NCBI GenBank assembly: GCA_964614945.1
Contig: CAZTNW010000001.1
Location: 372,001-436,000 of the forward strand
Source of the DNA: CAZTNW01 sp964614945
GTDB taxonomy: Bacteria > Caldisericota > JANLFM01
Length of the DNA stretch: 64,000 nucleotides
Reading direction: 5' to 3'
Position numbers and translations under genes: made by a program. Under the pieces are notes generated by a model that saw only the letters and a program-made list of their open reading frames with translations, did not search any database and had not been told where the DNA came from. This document shows, one piece after another, positions 32,588-41,578 of this stretch. The stretch's first letter is position 1. Each line of letters opens with the position of its first letter.

Positions 32588-34876
32588 TCAGATTTTAAGC
32601 CTGTTCAGGCGTTTATCACGTTCTCTTACAAACCTCTCAATCCCCTTGAGCAGCCAGTCCGGGGTAAGGTGCGCTTCATCCAAAATTTCCTCAATTGTCC
32701 CTCCAGTGCGCCATCGATTGTCGAAGTCCGAGGACAAGGAATATTCTTTCGCGACTGCTGAAGAGATCCAATCCTGCATAGAAATCAGAGCTTCATTGGT
32801 GATGACCATGGAATCCATCCATTCCGTCCAGGGGAGGATGCGCTCTCTGTAGGGATTCTCTGACTTCTGGAAAAGTTCATGACTGATAGCTGCAACAATT
32901 TTCACATTCAGCCCGAGCTCGTCCAATACGGGCAAAATCTTCAGGAGGTTGTCGGTAGTAGAGCTACCCTGTACGATGATTGTCCCTCCTCTAGGCAGGT
33001 CAGGTTTGAAATCCCGAATGAGGTAGGCTCCTTTAGCTGCCTCGAAATGAGAGGGAATGCCGAGGGCAGATCGATCGGGAATAGCGATGGGTGGTCGAGT
33101 AAGATGGAGGGCAATGATTGGTACCTCAAGCTTCAAGGCCGCCCCTAGGACGACAGGAACCTCATTGTGCTCCCATGGATGCAGGTTGATGACCTGTCCT
33201 TTGGGGAAAAGCTGGGTAATGGAGGGTTCAAAAATTCCAAAATGAGTGCGGGAATCATCTGCGGTCTCCGGGCCGGAGTGTCCAGCAATCCACAGGACCT
33301 TACCCATTTTTAATGGGCAATCCTGGCTCATCTGGCTGAAAAGACGCATCATTCCGTATTTCAAATAAACAAAGGAGCCGTAAGTGGAACAGGCTCCCCA
33401 AAAACCATCGAACTCTTTGTAGGGATCCTCGGCGAAGTTCACTGCGGTCATTCCCACCATTATTCCGGCGTTGACGAACTCGGTTATCTCCTGGGGAAGA
33501 AGCGACCCCTTGGGATTTCTCTCTCTCTGGTATGCCCCCCACCCGGGGAAATCTCCCCATGTCTTGGCGAATCCAGCGATGTTGGTGGATTCAGCAAGAT
33601 CTGCCGAACAGGCGATGAAGAGGGGACGGCCATATTCTTTGGCCCCGAAGGCGTTGATCCAGGCCCCGAACTTTGCCAGGGCGGCACGATTGGCAGCCCT
33701 CTCTCCCGGTTTGGCAAAAAGCTCGGCAGGGTAGTTCTGAAAGTCGAAAATCCGCGGATCTTTGAAGGGATTTGTCCCCTTGATCTCAAAGCCCGGGATC
33801 TCTTCTGGCACTTTATTCCCCAGCTTAATTAGAGTACTGGACAGGTAATCAACGAGGTCCTGATCCTTGCGCAGGACATCCATCACTCGTTGAATGTTAT
33901 TCTCGGTCTGTCTTCTGCATTCTTCGGTGGAAGAAGCGGGCTGGCAGAAGCCGTCAAACTCGACACCGTATTTTTCGGCAAAGGACTTCTTCGTGTCCCA
34001 GTATGCGGGAGAATTCATCGGATGAGGCACACCATGAGATTTGTTGTCATAGATCCCGTAATCCCGGCCTTTGCGGGTTTTGAACCAAGCTGCTGAGGGA
34101 ACTTTTTTGGGATTTGGGCCCCAGACCAGCCGATCCAGGACCTCCACCACGCTCCTGAAATCAGATCCGTTTTCTGTCCCTTCAACACGCCAACCGTAAG
34201 GGGCGAACCACTCTACCGGTGTCCCGTACACGGTCTCCGTCAGAGGATGATCGTCAATGCCATAGTTATTCCAGTCAATAAGAAAAAACAGATTATCCAG
34301 ACCCAGAGCCCAAGCCGAATTCTTACTCTCATGCACCGCACCGGGAGTCAGAGCGGCATCTCCCTCGAAGGCAAAAACTTTAACCTGTCCGGCGCCAGCT
34401 CGCTTCAGGGCAAAAGCCTCTCCCACTGCTCCCGGCGATCCATGGCCGGAGGGACCGGTATTGAACTTCAAAAAGAGGGTCTTGCCGCCAAACTCTGCGT
34501 GTCCGGGAAGGCCTCCGCGTCGACGAAAACGGAGCAGGTCCTCTCCGTACACAGCGTCAACCTGTATCTTATAACGGGAGTCCCTGGTCTGTTCATACTT
34601 TGTGCGCAGGGCCTCATCGAGTATGGCCAAAGTGGTGTAGACAAGGGGAACAGTGTGTCCGGCTGAGAGGATAAAACGGTCGCCGAATTTCTTTACCGGG
34701 TTACGCAAATCGTAGGTCATTACGCCCGAAAGAAGGGTGGCGAGAAAGACATGAACTTTGCCCCTCGAGCCGCCTGGATGTCCGCTCTGTCTGAAATTTA
34801 AGGTGATGTCCAAGAGCTGATCGATCAAATCTTTGGTCTTATCCCAGAAAGGGATGATAGCCGAAAAATCCTTCAT
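32588..34876 (-). CDS. Transketolase-like thiamine diphosphate enzyme
   Basis: A 762-residue single-chain TPP enzyme with the transketolase order of domains. The PP domain holds SGHPGGSRG (about 31-39), FILSAGHTVPLVYTTLA and the GDAALTPGAVHESKNSAWALGLDNL region with D...N. The Pyr domain holds GMTAVNFAEDP near residue 480. A C-terminal transketolase domain follows (GTIIVQGSSTTDNLLKI...). It is about 100 residues longer than typical TktA. The sequence is divergent, and a related C2-transfer or E1-like reaction cannot be excluded. Monocistronic on the minus strand. TAGGAGGATG overlaps its own ATG in the form of a GGAGG directly before the start. Confidence 0.85.
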   Translation of the reverse strand: MKDFSAIIPFWDKTKDLIDQLLDITLNFRQSGHPGGSRGKVHVFLATLLSGVMTYDLRNPVKKFGDRFILSAGHTVPLVYTTLAILDEALRTKYEQTRDSRYKIQVDAVYGEDLLRFRRRGGLPGHAEFGGKTLFLKFNTGPSGHGSPGAVGEAFALKRAGAGQVKVFAFEGDAALTPGAVHESKNSAWALGLDNLFFLIDWNNYGIDDHPLTETVYGTPVEWFAPYGWRVEGTENGSDFRSVVEVLDRLVWGPNPKKVPSAAWFKTRKGRDYGIYDNKSHGVPHPMNSPAYWDTKKSFAEKYGVEFDGFCQPASSTEECRRQTENNIQRVMDVLRKDQDLVDYLSSTLIKLGNKVPEEIPGFEIKGTNPFKDPRIFDFQNYPAELFAKPGERAANRAALAKFGAWINAFGAKEYGRPLFIACSADLAESTNIAGFAKTWGDFPGWGAYQRERNPKGSLLPQEITEFVNAGIMVGMTAVNFAEDPYKEFDGFWGACSTYGSFVYLKYGMMRLFSQMSQDCPLKMGKVLWIAGHSGPETADDSRTHFGIFEPSITQLFPKGQVINLHPWEHNEVPVVLGAALKLEVPIIALHLTRPPIAIPDRSALGIPSHFEAAKGAYLIRDFKPDLPRGGTIIVQGSSTTDNLLKILPVLDELGLNVKIVAAISHELFQKSENPYRERILPWTEWMDSMVITNEALISMQDWISSAVAKEYSLSSDFDNRWRTGGTIEEILDEAHLTPDWLLKGIERFVRERDKRLNRLKI

Positions 34877-35073
34877 TTCATCCTCCTACAGGTTGTTGTT
34901 GCACCTCCCATTGTAAGGGTATTCACCTTTCAGCCACAAGGTTAATTCCTTCTATTGCCAGCTGACGCTCAAATAGTCGTTGCCAGACACACGTAGCCGT
35001 TAGAAATTATTGTAGCTGCCTAGGGGCAGAAAGGGAGGCAAATGATAAAATGGCGGAAAGGAGGGAAGGTTAT
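34877..35073. other. Divergent promoter region
   Basis: This short region lies between the transketolase-like gene (-) and the decayed lipoprotein (+). It ends with AAAGGAGGGAAGG before the old start codon at 35074. No other element was recognised. Confidence 0.4.
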
Positions 35074-36729
35074 GAACATAAGATTGATTGGCCTCATAGT
35101 CATAATCTTCCTATTGTTATAGTTATCGTTCCCGGCTGTCTCTCTACCGCACGCATCACACATTACGAAGGCAACGGTCTGGTTCTTGATTTTCCATCAA
35201 TCCGGGAACTCTCCGCCAAGCGAGAGTTCCCGGCGGCATTTTCGATTTCCGCGGAGGTGGTTTTGCGGCTGCGCGAGACCGGAAATCTGAAATCACACTT
35301 CTTATGATTAAACCGGAACGGGGTGAAAAGCTGGAGAACCTCCTTGACCGAGCTTATCTGAAATTGAGTGAAGACCTGATCTCCACGAGAAATACTACCC
35401 TCTCCCAGCAACTGGTAGGCGAAAAGAGGGTCTTCCTGAAAAGCTATGAACTCGGCTGGGGGGAGGGATACCGCAAGTTTGAAGATGCTTGGGTAGAGCT
35501 GAACGGCCGCATCTTCGCCTTCTCCTTCTGGAGCAGTCCTGACCAATTCGACTCTTATTCTGCGGATCGCAAATTCATTATCTCAAGCTTTCTGAGCACC
35601 CGACCACCATTCACCCCTTCGCCAAGCCCCAAGCTCGGTCGGTTCAAGGGAAAGGACATCTCCTTTGAGTACTATGTTGAGTACAAGATCCAGACATCCT
35701 TCGAGCCTTCCCAGGAAATGGGCTCGGAATTCGAGGCAGAAAGGATCTGCATCCTAAAAGCTCGGGACCGTAGCGTTTGATAGAGGTCATGCTACACACC
35801 AAGCATTTTGGCATGCGGACGAAAGATTTTTTCAAGCTTTGCTACCGGTTCAGAGAAAAAAATCTTCAGGATATCTTAGAGAGCTCTCTTAATCTGGACG
35901 ATGGTCTGACCGCTTTAATCAAGTTTTACGCCAGGCTATTCGGAGAGCCATGGTATAGGTTCGAGGACATATGGATCGAAGTCGGAAACAAATTCTTCAT
36001 GCTCTCCTGCTAGTCCAGCCTGGAGGGTTTCGAGGGGTTCCAGCAGAATATATCCTAGATCATCAATTCCCTCTACATTACGCTTCCACCCACCAAATCA
36101 TCTACTCGACAGAACCTCCTCCGCCCACTTCTTCGCCCAATCACACTCCAGCCCAGACCCAGCCTTCCCCACTCTGACGCCCACTGTCACTCTCAGGTCT
36201 ACTCCTCTGATCAGCCCAACTCCGCCCGAGGAGCAGCTACCTAGGCCAGAGAAGCTGCTCCGTTGCCTCGCCTCGAGCGCAGGAATGGTCGCCGGAAGCT
36301 CGGTTCGTAACGGGGGATTCACTGGGTTTACCGGACGGGGGAGCCCAATTAACGACGACGGCACCTGGCTGGCATAGGAATTCTGGTTCCTCAAGTCAGG
36401 GAAAAAGCTCATCGTTTTGCTATTCAGCGGAAAGATCGCTGCAGTTATCAAGGAAAATTACGAGGGAAGCTATTTCGTACCCATGTCCGATGATTGGATG
36501 GACAGCTCACAGGCGATCGATAAGGCGAGAGAGCTATGAGGAAGCTCCTATTGCTTACCAGTTCCTGGTTGAAGAAGGATGCCTGATCGACGCACATCCT
36601 TTCGGGCTATGGGAGGGAAGAAATGATCGGCCCCTTCAAGGATTTCCTTTCCTCCCCAATTTCCCCACTGCTTCACGCTTCTTAAAAGAAACGGTCCTGG
36701 CGGAGGGACGCACAGTCAGGGGCGGTTAA
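35074..36729 (+). pseudogene. Decayed multi-domain lipoprotein with PsbP/DUF1795-like domains
   Basis: Several frames together spell one protein. An intact ribosome site and start (35074) give a signal helix MNIRLIGLIVIIFLLL, then a TAG. A neighbouring frame carries a lipobox-like VPGCLST and continues to about 35307. A third frame (35304-35780) gives a first domain with KFEDAWVELNGRIFAFSFW. The frame shifts again near 35776 into a second copy with RFEDIWIEVGNKFFMLSC, where the matching Trp codon is TAG. A Thr/Pro-rich linker and a third region (GSYFVPMSDDWMDSSQAI near 36450-36525) follow, with one more TAG and a frameshift. No full-length product is possible. Short remaining frames may be transcribed but are unlikely to be functional. 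Confidence 0.75.
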
Positions 36730-36948
36730 ATCGGTAGTGCCAGGAACCGGGTTGGATCTGTATGTCTCTAAAATTTTAAACTGAGGCTCACGGCGGAGAA
36801 ATAAGCCTCAATAGTGAGCGTGGCAAAGGCGCCAGAGTTAGAGTTCAGCTTCCCCTTCTTGCAGCGGCTGGAAAAGAAGGGAGGGACTGAATCCATTTAT
36901 GCTAAGCTATCTCATCGACGTCTGAAGGAAACAGTAAAGGAGGGCAGC
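36730..36948. other. Gap with stem-loop before repeat lipoprotein
   Basis: No gene was recognised. TGAGGCT (36782-36788) and AGCCTCA (36804-36810) form a 7-bp hairpin with a 15-base loop. An in-frame extension of the downstream gene to 36814 was rejected because it would bury the signal peptide. Confidence 0.4.
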
Positions 36949-38883
36949 ATGAAAAGCGGTGGTTCTATAAAATTTTCCATCATAAGCACTTTGCTCGCTT
37001 TAATATTGATTCTGTGCTCTGGCTGTGGCGGTTCTCCTGCCACAACTCTCATTCCCAGTACGCCCACGCGGACAGCGACTGCATCCCCATCTACTTCCCC
37101 CAGCATATCTCCCACTTCCAGCATTACTCCACCTCCTACTCAGGAGATCCTTTATTCCACAGATTTCGCCACCCCTGATGGACAATGGCGCGAGGAAAGA
37201 GACCAGGATTCTTACACGGAGTACAAAGAGGGGCGCTTCCATATCGGGGTGATGGAGAGAAATATGCTGCGGTGGATCGGGCCTGATCTCTGGTTTGACA
37301 ATTTCGCCCTGGAAGTCAACTGCAAAGCGGTAAAAGGATCTGAAGGGAACTATGAATTCGGCTTGCTCCTGCGAGCACAGGATTCCGATAACTATTATCT
37401 GTTTCAGGTCTCTGCCCAGGGTCAGTATTCTCTCTATCAAAAGATAAACGGCCATTGGAATCCTCTCCAGGACTGGACAATTTCCACAGCAATCCGTCAG
37501 GGCCAGTCGGAGAATTTTATCAAGGTCTATTGCCAGAATAACCGCTTCATTTTCTATCTGAACGGCACGGAGCTATTGGCCCTGAGAAACGACGATTTCA
37601 AAAGCGGAGCGATTGCTCTCTGCGTGGGCACGCACGAGGTAGGCAACGTGGAAGTGGCTTTCGACGATTTTAAAGTCCTGGCAATCGAGGGCAGCTCTTC
37701 TCCTGTACCTACTCAGGTTCCCACTCAGACCCCAAGTACGGTAATAGGGTTGCTCTATCAGGACGATTTTTCCAATCCCTCTAGCGGTTGGTCAGTCGTT
37801 AGCCTCGAGGATATGGAGCTTGAGTACTGGGAGGGTCAGTATTATGTCACTGTGTTCAAGGAATACTGGGAGGGTTCGGGAAATCCGAAAAGGACATTCG
37901 CCGATTTCATATTGGAAGTAGAAGCCACTCCTATTTATGGCCCCGAGGAATACTATTACGGGGTTATCGTCCGCCAGGAGGACGAAGAAAACTACTATGA
38001 GTTCGCTCTCAGCACCGCCGGATTTTATTCCTTTCATAAAAGGTTGAACGATGAATGGGTAGTCCTCCTTGATTGGACGGAATGCGAATATATGAATCCC
38101 GGAGAGGCTACGAACACGATCAAGATCAGCTGCCAGAAGAATACCTTTATCCTTTATATAAATGACAAACAATTGAATTTCGTTCATGACTTGGATTTTT
38201 CCTCCGGCGGTATCGGACTGGTGGCAGGAACATTCGAGCAGCCTGATGCGCGGGTGGCATTCGACAATTTGAAGCTCTGGTCGCCGGAAGCGGCGCCCAC
38301 TCCAACAGCGGTACCCACGTCCACGCCGGCTCCGTTCCAGGAACTCCTCTTTGCGGAAGATTTCTCCGATTCGACAGGGGGCTGGCCGGAAGGAGATTAC
38401 GAAGATCGTTATTATGCCTACAGCGAAGGCTCCTACGCCATCACGGAACAACTTGAGGACAGCGCTGCTTGGGTGACAATCGAGGATAACTGGAGCAACT
38501 TCGCCCTAGAGGTCACAGCAGGCCTTTCCCAGGGGCTTGATGATGCGGACTATGGGGTCTTCCTGCGGCGCCAGGATGATGATAATTATTACGGCCTCGC
38601 CCTGACAGGAAAGGGTGATTACAGCTTTTTCCTGGTTCTGATGGGCCTGCGCTTTGATCTGGCCGGAGGTTTTTCCCCCTACATAAGACAGAGTCCTTCC
38701 TTGAATTTCATCAAGGTGACATGCCAAGGAAGCACCTTCTCCATCTATCTCAATGGAGGTCTGGTGGACATGGTGGAGGACGATACCTTCTCCTCGGGAG
38801 GAGGGGGGCTCTTCGTCCATACTATCGCTGAAGCTCCCGCCACAGCCGTCTTCGACGATCTGCAGGTGTGGTCAGCACCCTGA
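36949..38883 (+). CDS. Lipoprotein with three LamG/concanavalin-like repeats
   Basis: The start at 36949 has AAAGGAGGG upstream and begins a lipoprotein signal peptide with the lipobox LCSGC. A Ser/Thr/Pro spacer leads to three homologous modules of about 180-190 residues, joined by PTPT-type linkers. Each starts with a pattern like LLYxDDFSxPxSGW. Each contains a DNYYxFxxxxxGxYSxxxxxx motif, then FIKVxCQxxxFxxYLNGxxL, and ends with VAFDDxKV. This is the layout of jelly-roll domains of the DUF1080/LamG type, usually sugar-binding. No catalytic residues were identified. It is probably an extracellular glycan-binding or structural protein. It is the intact neighbour of a decayed lipoprotein. 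Confidence 0.85.
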   Translation: MKSGGSIKFSIISTLLALILILCSGCGGSPATTLIPSTPTRTATASPSTSPSISPTSSITPPPTQEILYSTDFATPDGQWREERDQDSYTEYKEGRFHIGVMERNMLRWIGPDLWFDNFALEVNCKAVKGSEGNYEFGLLLRAQDSDNYYLFQVSAQGQYSLYQKINGHWNPLQDWTISTAIRQGQSENFIKVYCQNNRFIFYLNGTELLALRNDDFKSGAIALCVGTHEVGNVEVAFDDFKVLAIEGSSSPVPTQVPTQTPSTVIGLLYQDDFSNPSSGWSVVSLEDMELEYWEGQYYVTVFKEYWEGSGNPKRTFADFILEVEATPIYGPEEYYYGVIVRQEDEENYYEFALSTAGFYSFHKRLNDEWVVLLDWTECEYMNPGEATNTIKISCQKNTFILYINDKQLNFVHDLDFSSGGIGLVAGTFEQPDARVAFDNLKLWSPEAAPTPTAVPTSTPAPFQELLFAEDFSDSTGGWPEGDYEDRYYAYSEGSYAITEQLEDSAAWVTIEDNWSNFALEVTAGLSQGLDDADYGVFLRRQDDDNYYGLALTGKGDYSFFLVLMGLRFDLAGGFSPYIRQSPSLNFIKVTCQGSTFSIYLNGGLVDMVEDDTFSSGGGGLFVHTIAEAPATAVFDDLQVWSAP

Positions 38884-38994
38884 AAAGCGAGCCTTCCCAG
38901 CGCCGGTCGACTTGTTGAAAAAGAGCCGGGATCCGCTGTGTGGAGGAAGAATGGCCGGATAGTCAGCTGCTTCAGCTGCTCCGGGCTTCCCTCT

Positions 38995-40041
38995 TTACTC
39001 TCTGCCTAATTTCCTGGCGAGCGCAGCGAGGCGGGGCTCCATCATTCTGCCCTGCTCCATGATCTGCTTTCCGTCGAGCCAGATAGAGGAATTCAGACAA
39101 ATCCCGTCCGTGTGCGAAGGAGCCTTGATCCCTTCCGGGGGAATATATGAGGGCCCGATCTGACCGATTCCCCATTCGGTCGCTCCCCACACCCTCTCAT
39201 CCTCGAGAATGTTTCCGGTCAGCCTTGCTCCAGGGTTGAAGCCATAACAAAGATGGGCCATGCGCAGCATCTGGGGATGCTGGAAACTTCTGAGCCAAGC
39301 CTCGAACTCTGTCGCCTCCTTTCCTCCCTCGATCCTCGTGATCTCGCCCTTCTGCACATGCAGGGCCACAGGTCTTTTCAACAGGCCGACCGGGGGGACG
39401 AGGGAGCCATCAAAGACGATCAGGCCATTTATAGAATCGTAGACGGGCTTCCATCCGATCTGCCCTGCCATCATGTGTGAACCGGGTACATCGGCATACC
39501 CCAGGCGAGGCCTGAGCTTCATGGAGTGATCAGTATCGAATTCCACCTCTTCTCCTGCGGGGGTGGTGATGCGGACATGGTCAGCCCTATCCGTGATTCC
39601 GGAGATCAAAAGGAGAAAATCGCTCAATGCCGGGTAATCAACCCGCCCGATGCAGCGAATCATCATATCCACGTTCATTCCCACAAGGCAGTAGTGACGA
39701 ATCTTAGAATTTTCCTTCATGGCAACATCGTAGGGAGTGGAATAAAGGAGCCACTGGTTGTTGAATTCAATCCAAGCGTCAGCTTGCTTCAAGGCCTCGG
39801 TCAAGGATTCGAGGGGCAGCATGGAGTCAGTGGCCTTGCCCACCCCGAGGGGAGATGCAGTCCAGACTACCATTGGTTTCGCTCCACAACTAAAAATGGC
39901 ACGAGCGGTGGCATCCACGACGCGAGGATCGCTCTCAGTATCGGCAGTGATGATGCAGCTCTCGCCGGGCTTCAACTTCATAAGCTCGACAATAAGGATA
40001 TTGCTGGCTCGCCCCAGCTCGTACTCATACAGATAGGACAT
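38995..40041 (-). CDS. M29 aminopeptidase / NicX-like metalloenzyme
   Basis: A 348-residue member of the M29 (thermophilic leucyl aminopeptidase, AmpS) / NicX dioxygenase fold. The C-terminal metal-site region is visible: LTGNILEDERVWG with acidic residues, GIGQIGPSYIP and the SHTDGIC motif supplying His and Asp. NicX-type enzymes share this fold but open an aromatic ring, so peptidase and dioxygenase roles cannot be told apart here. The ATG at 40041 has GAGGTG six bases upstream on the minus strand; a longer open frame upstream has no family similarity and was dropped. Confidence 0.8.
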   Translation of the reverse strand: MSYLYEYELGRASNILIVELMKLKPGESCIITADTESDPRVVDATARAIFSCGAKPMVVWTASPLGVGKATDSMLPLESLTEALKQADAWIEFNNQWLLYSTPYDVAMKENSKIRHYCLVGMNVDMMIRCIGRVDYPALSDFLLLISGITDRADHVRITTPAGEEVEFDTDHSMKLRPRLGYADVPGSHMMAGQIGWKPVYDSINGLIVFDGSLVPPVGLLKRPVALHVQKGEITRIEGGKEATEFEAWLRSFQHPQMLRMAHLCYGFNPGARLTGNILEDERVWGATEWGIGQIGPSYIPPEGIKAPSHTDGICLNSSIWLDGKQIMEQGRMMEPRLAALARKLGRE

Positions 40042-40169
40042 GGCTTCACCTCGAATTTTCCCTATCTTATTCCTTTTCCAGAGCATAGGAAATGAAGAGA
40101 ACCTGCAGGCTATCAGATAGGGAAGATCAAGCTGTAAATTCGCGGAGAGAGAACAGCCAGCTAAAGATC

Positions 40170-41148
40170 GGGGTGCTAATGCTTGAGAAAATTGAAGCCG
40201 AACGAGCACTGCGTTGGAAAGTAGCAGTAAATATCCAGGGAAAGCCCTAAGATTCAAGGGAAGCCAAAGAGGCTGCCGAGGAAGTACGCCGGGCGGACCT
40301 TATAAATTGCCTGCTGCGTGAGAGCAGAGGCCAAGAGCAAACATCCCGTCATCCTTACTCTAAGTGGATGTGGTCGCACTGGGTATTTTCCATCCTTGCT
40401 GACCTGGGTTATCTCCCTGGGGACCACGACTTGCAGCCGAGCATGGAAGGATTTACCGCTGGCTGTTAGGCAAAAGCCACAGGCGGGGGATCAAGGCCAT
40501 ATAGGGCAGGGTGTGGTGCTGCGCATCCCAGGAAGGAAACGCCCTCTGTACTCCTTGAAACTAGGGTTAGCTGACGAGCGCTCCGAGATTCTGGCGCGGA
40601 GTTTGATTAAATAGCAGTGGCCGGATGGAGGGCTGGAACTGCGACAAACGACCGGGGGCAAACGATTCCTCCTATCACGAATCCTTAATTCCCCTTCGCG
40701 CCCTCGCCCCTTACGCGGAAAGAACGGACGATACGGGAGCGAAAGCCTCGGTTGAGAGAGCTTAAGAGCTATTCCTAAACGGCAGCTCTTCAGGAGACAA
40801 AGGGATGGCTAGGTGATAAATAACAGCTCCCTCCTTCTACATTATTCGCCTTACTGGCACTACGATACTCTGTCCGTCCTAAAGGCCTTCGCCTAAAGCG
40901 GGGCGTTGGATGACCCCCGCTTTAGGCCGGCACTGCACATACTTCAAACGAAGCGCCTTCCGGACGGGGGTTTTCTGGCTGAGGAGGCCTTTTATCGCAC
41001 CGCGCGACCTGAGGTCGCCGGCTATTCGACCGTAAGCTGGGGAGAGGTGAGGAAGGCGATTTACAATCCTTTCGTCTCCGCTGATGCCCTTTTATGTGCT
41101 GAAGAAAGCGGGAAGAGGATAAGTGCTCGGAAAAGGATGAGAGGGTGA
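40170..41148 (+). pseudogene. Degenerate terpene-cyclase/prenyltransferase-like gene
   Basis: Fragments in all three plus frames line up as one protein of the squalene-cyclase-like alpha/alpha-toroid family. In order they are: RALRWKVAVNIQGKP (then TAA), HPYSKWMWSHW..ILADLGYLPGD, ASQEGNALC, SLKLGLADERSEILARSLIK (then TAG where Trp is expected), QWPDGG, WNCDKRPGANDSSYHESLIPLRALAPYAE, LFRRQRDG (then TAG), VINNSSLLLHYSPYWHYD, KAFA (then TAA), and LDDPRFRPALHILQTKRLPDGGF. The WNCDKRPGA and YWHYD motifs are typical of a common bacterial family of this fold. With several frameshifts and at least four stops the gene is dead. Length (~330 codons) suggests the whole gene is present. Confidence 0.75.
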
Positions 41149-41171
41149 AAAAATAGTGAAAGGAAAATGAG

Positions 41172-41531
41172 ATGGGGAAACACGATGTCTGTCACATCGA
41201 GTGGTCTTCTAAAGATTCGGAGGGAACGGTCAGGTTTTTTAAAACACTATTTGATTGGAAAATTGAACCCTGGGGAGAAGGCCATTCGAACTTTGAAACT
41301 CCCTCCGGTGCAATCTGGCGGGTTTATTAAGGTAGGTAATGTGATTCCCGGTCAATCCCCAGTCATCTACATTCAAGTAGAAGATATCGAACCATATCTG
41401 GAGATGGTCAGCCAGTTGGAGGGAGGAGTCATCCAAGGTAAGTCCGAGATCGCTCATATGGGCTGGTTTGCCCATATGAGCGATCTCGGTACGGGAACCT
41501 AGTAGGAATTTTGCAGTCCTTAAAAAGTTAA
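41172..41531 (+). pseudogene. Frameshifted VOC (glyoxalase/bleomycin-resistance) family gene
   Basis: The frame starting at ATG 41172 reads as a VOC N-terminus (HIEWSSKDSEGTVRFFKTLF, DWKIEPW), then stops at 41331-41341. The match continues in a different frame with GGFIKVGNVIPGQSP and VEDIEPYLEMVSQLEGGVI to MGWFAHMSDLG. It then continues in the first frame with GNLVGILQS to a TAA at 41529-41531. So two single-base frame changes are needed, near 41318 and near 41490. The second lies at the edge of a perfect palindrome (41444-41489). Real decay is likely; sequencing error is the alternative. Confidence 0.72.
41444..41489. repeat. Perfect 20-bp-arm inverted repeat within VOC pseudogene
   Basis: CCGAGATCGCTCATATGGGC (41444-41463) is followed by a TGGTTT loop and by its exact reverse complement (41470-41489). 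It covers the conserved MGWFAH codons. Because the right arm sits where family proteins have a different sequence (FSDPEGN-like), the palindrome may have been perfected by a template-switch event. Confidence 0.85.
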
Positions 41532-41536
41532 AAAAA

Positions 41537-41559
41537 CTGCCGCCCCGGGAGGGCGGCAG
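41537..41559 (-). terminator. Rho-independent terminator of the DUF4349 gene
   Basis: CTGCCGCCC (41537-41545), loop CGGGA, and GGGCGGCAG (41551-41559) form a 9-bp GC-rich stem. On the minus strand it is followed by TTTTTT. It lies 20 bp after the stop of the minus-strand gene at 41579. Confidence 0.92.
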
Positions 41560-41578
41560 CAGAAAAAGATGGAGGAGT

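Noticed and set aside
35050..35307. Small stand-alone gene of 85 codons
   Set aside because: Its later part is one piece of the decayed lipoprotein; the real start signal is the ATG at 35074 in another frame.
36814..36948. Longer N-terminus for the repeat lipoprotein
   Set aside because: It would bury the lipoprotein signal peptide; the ATG at 36949 has a good ribosome site.
40318..40614. Small gene of ~98 codons
   Set aside because: Only its C-terminal part has family resemblance, and that belongs to the degenerate cyclase-like gene continuing in other frames.
40906..41148. Small gene of ~80 codons
   Set aside because: It is the last fragment of the same pseudogene; homology continues upstream through a stop.
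35074..41148. UAG recoded as a sense codon (Trp or pyrrolysine)
   Set aside because: Several intact genes in the window end in TAG (for example at 2387-2389 and 27078-27080), and the broken genes also carry frameshifts and TAA stops.
41239..41475. Minus-strand gene ending in AHMSDLG
   Set aside because: It mirrors the VOC frame only because the palindrome reads the same on both strands.
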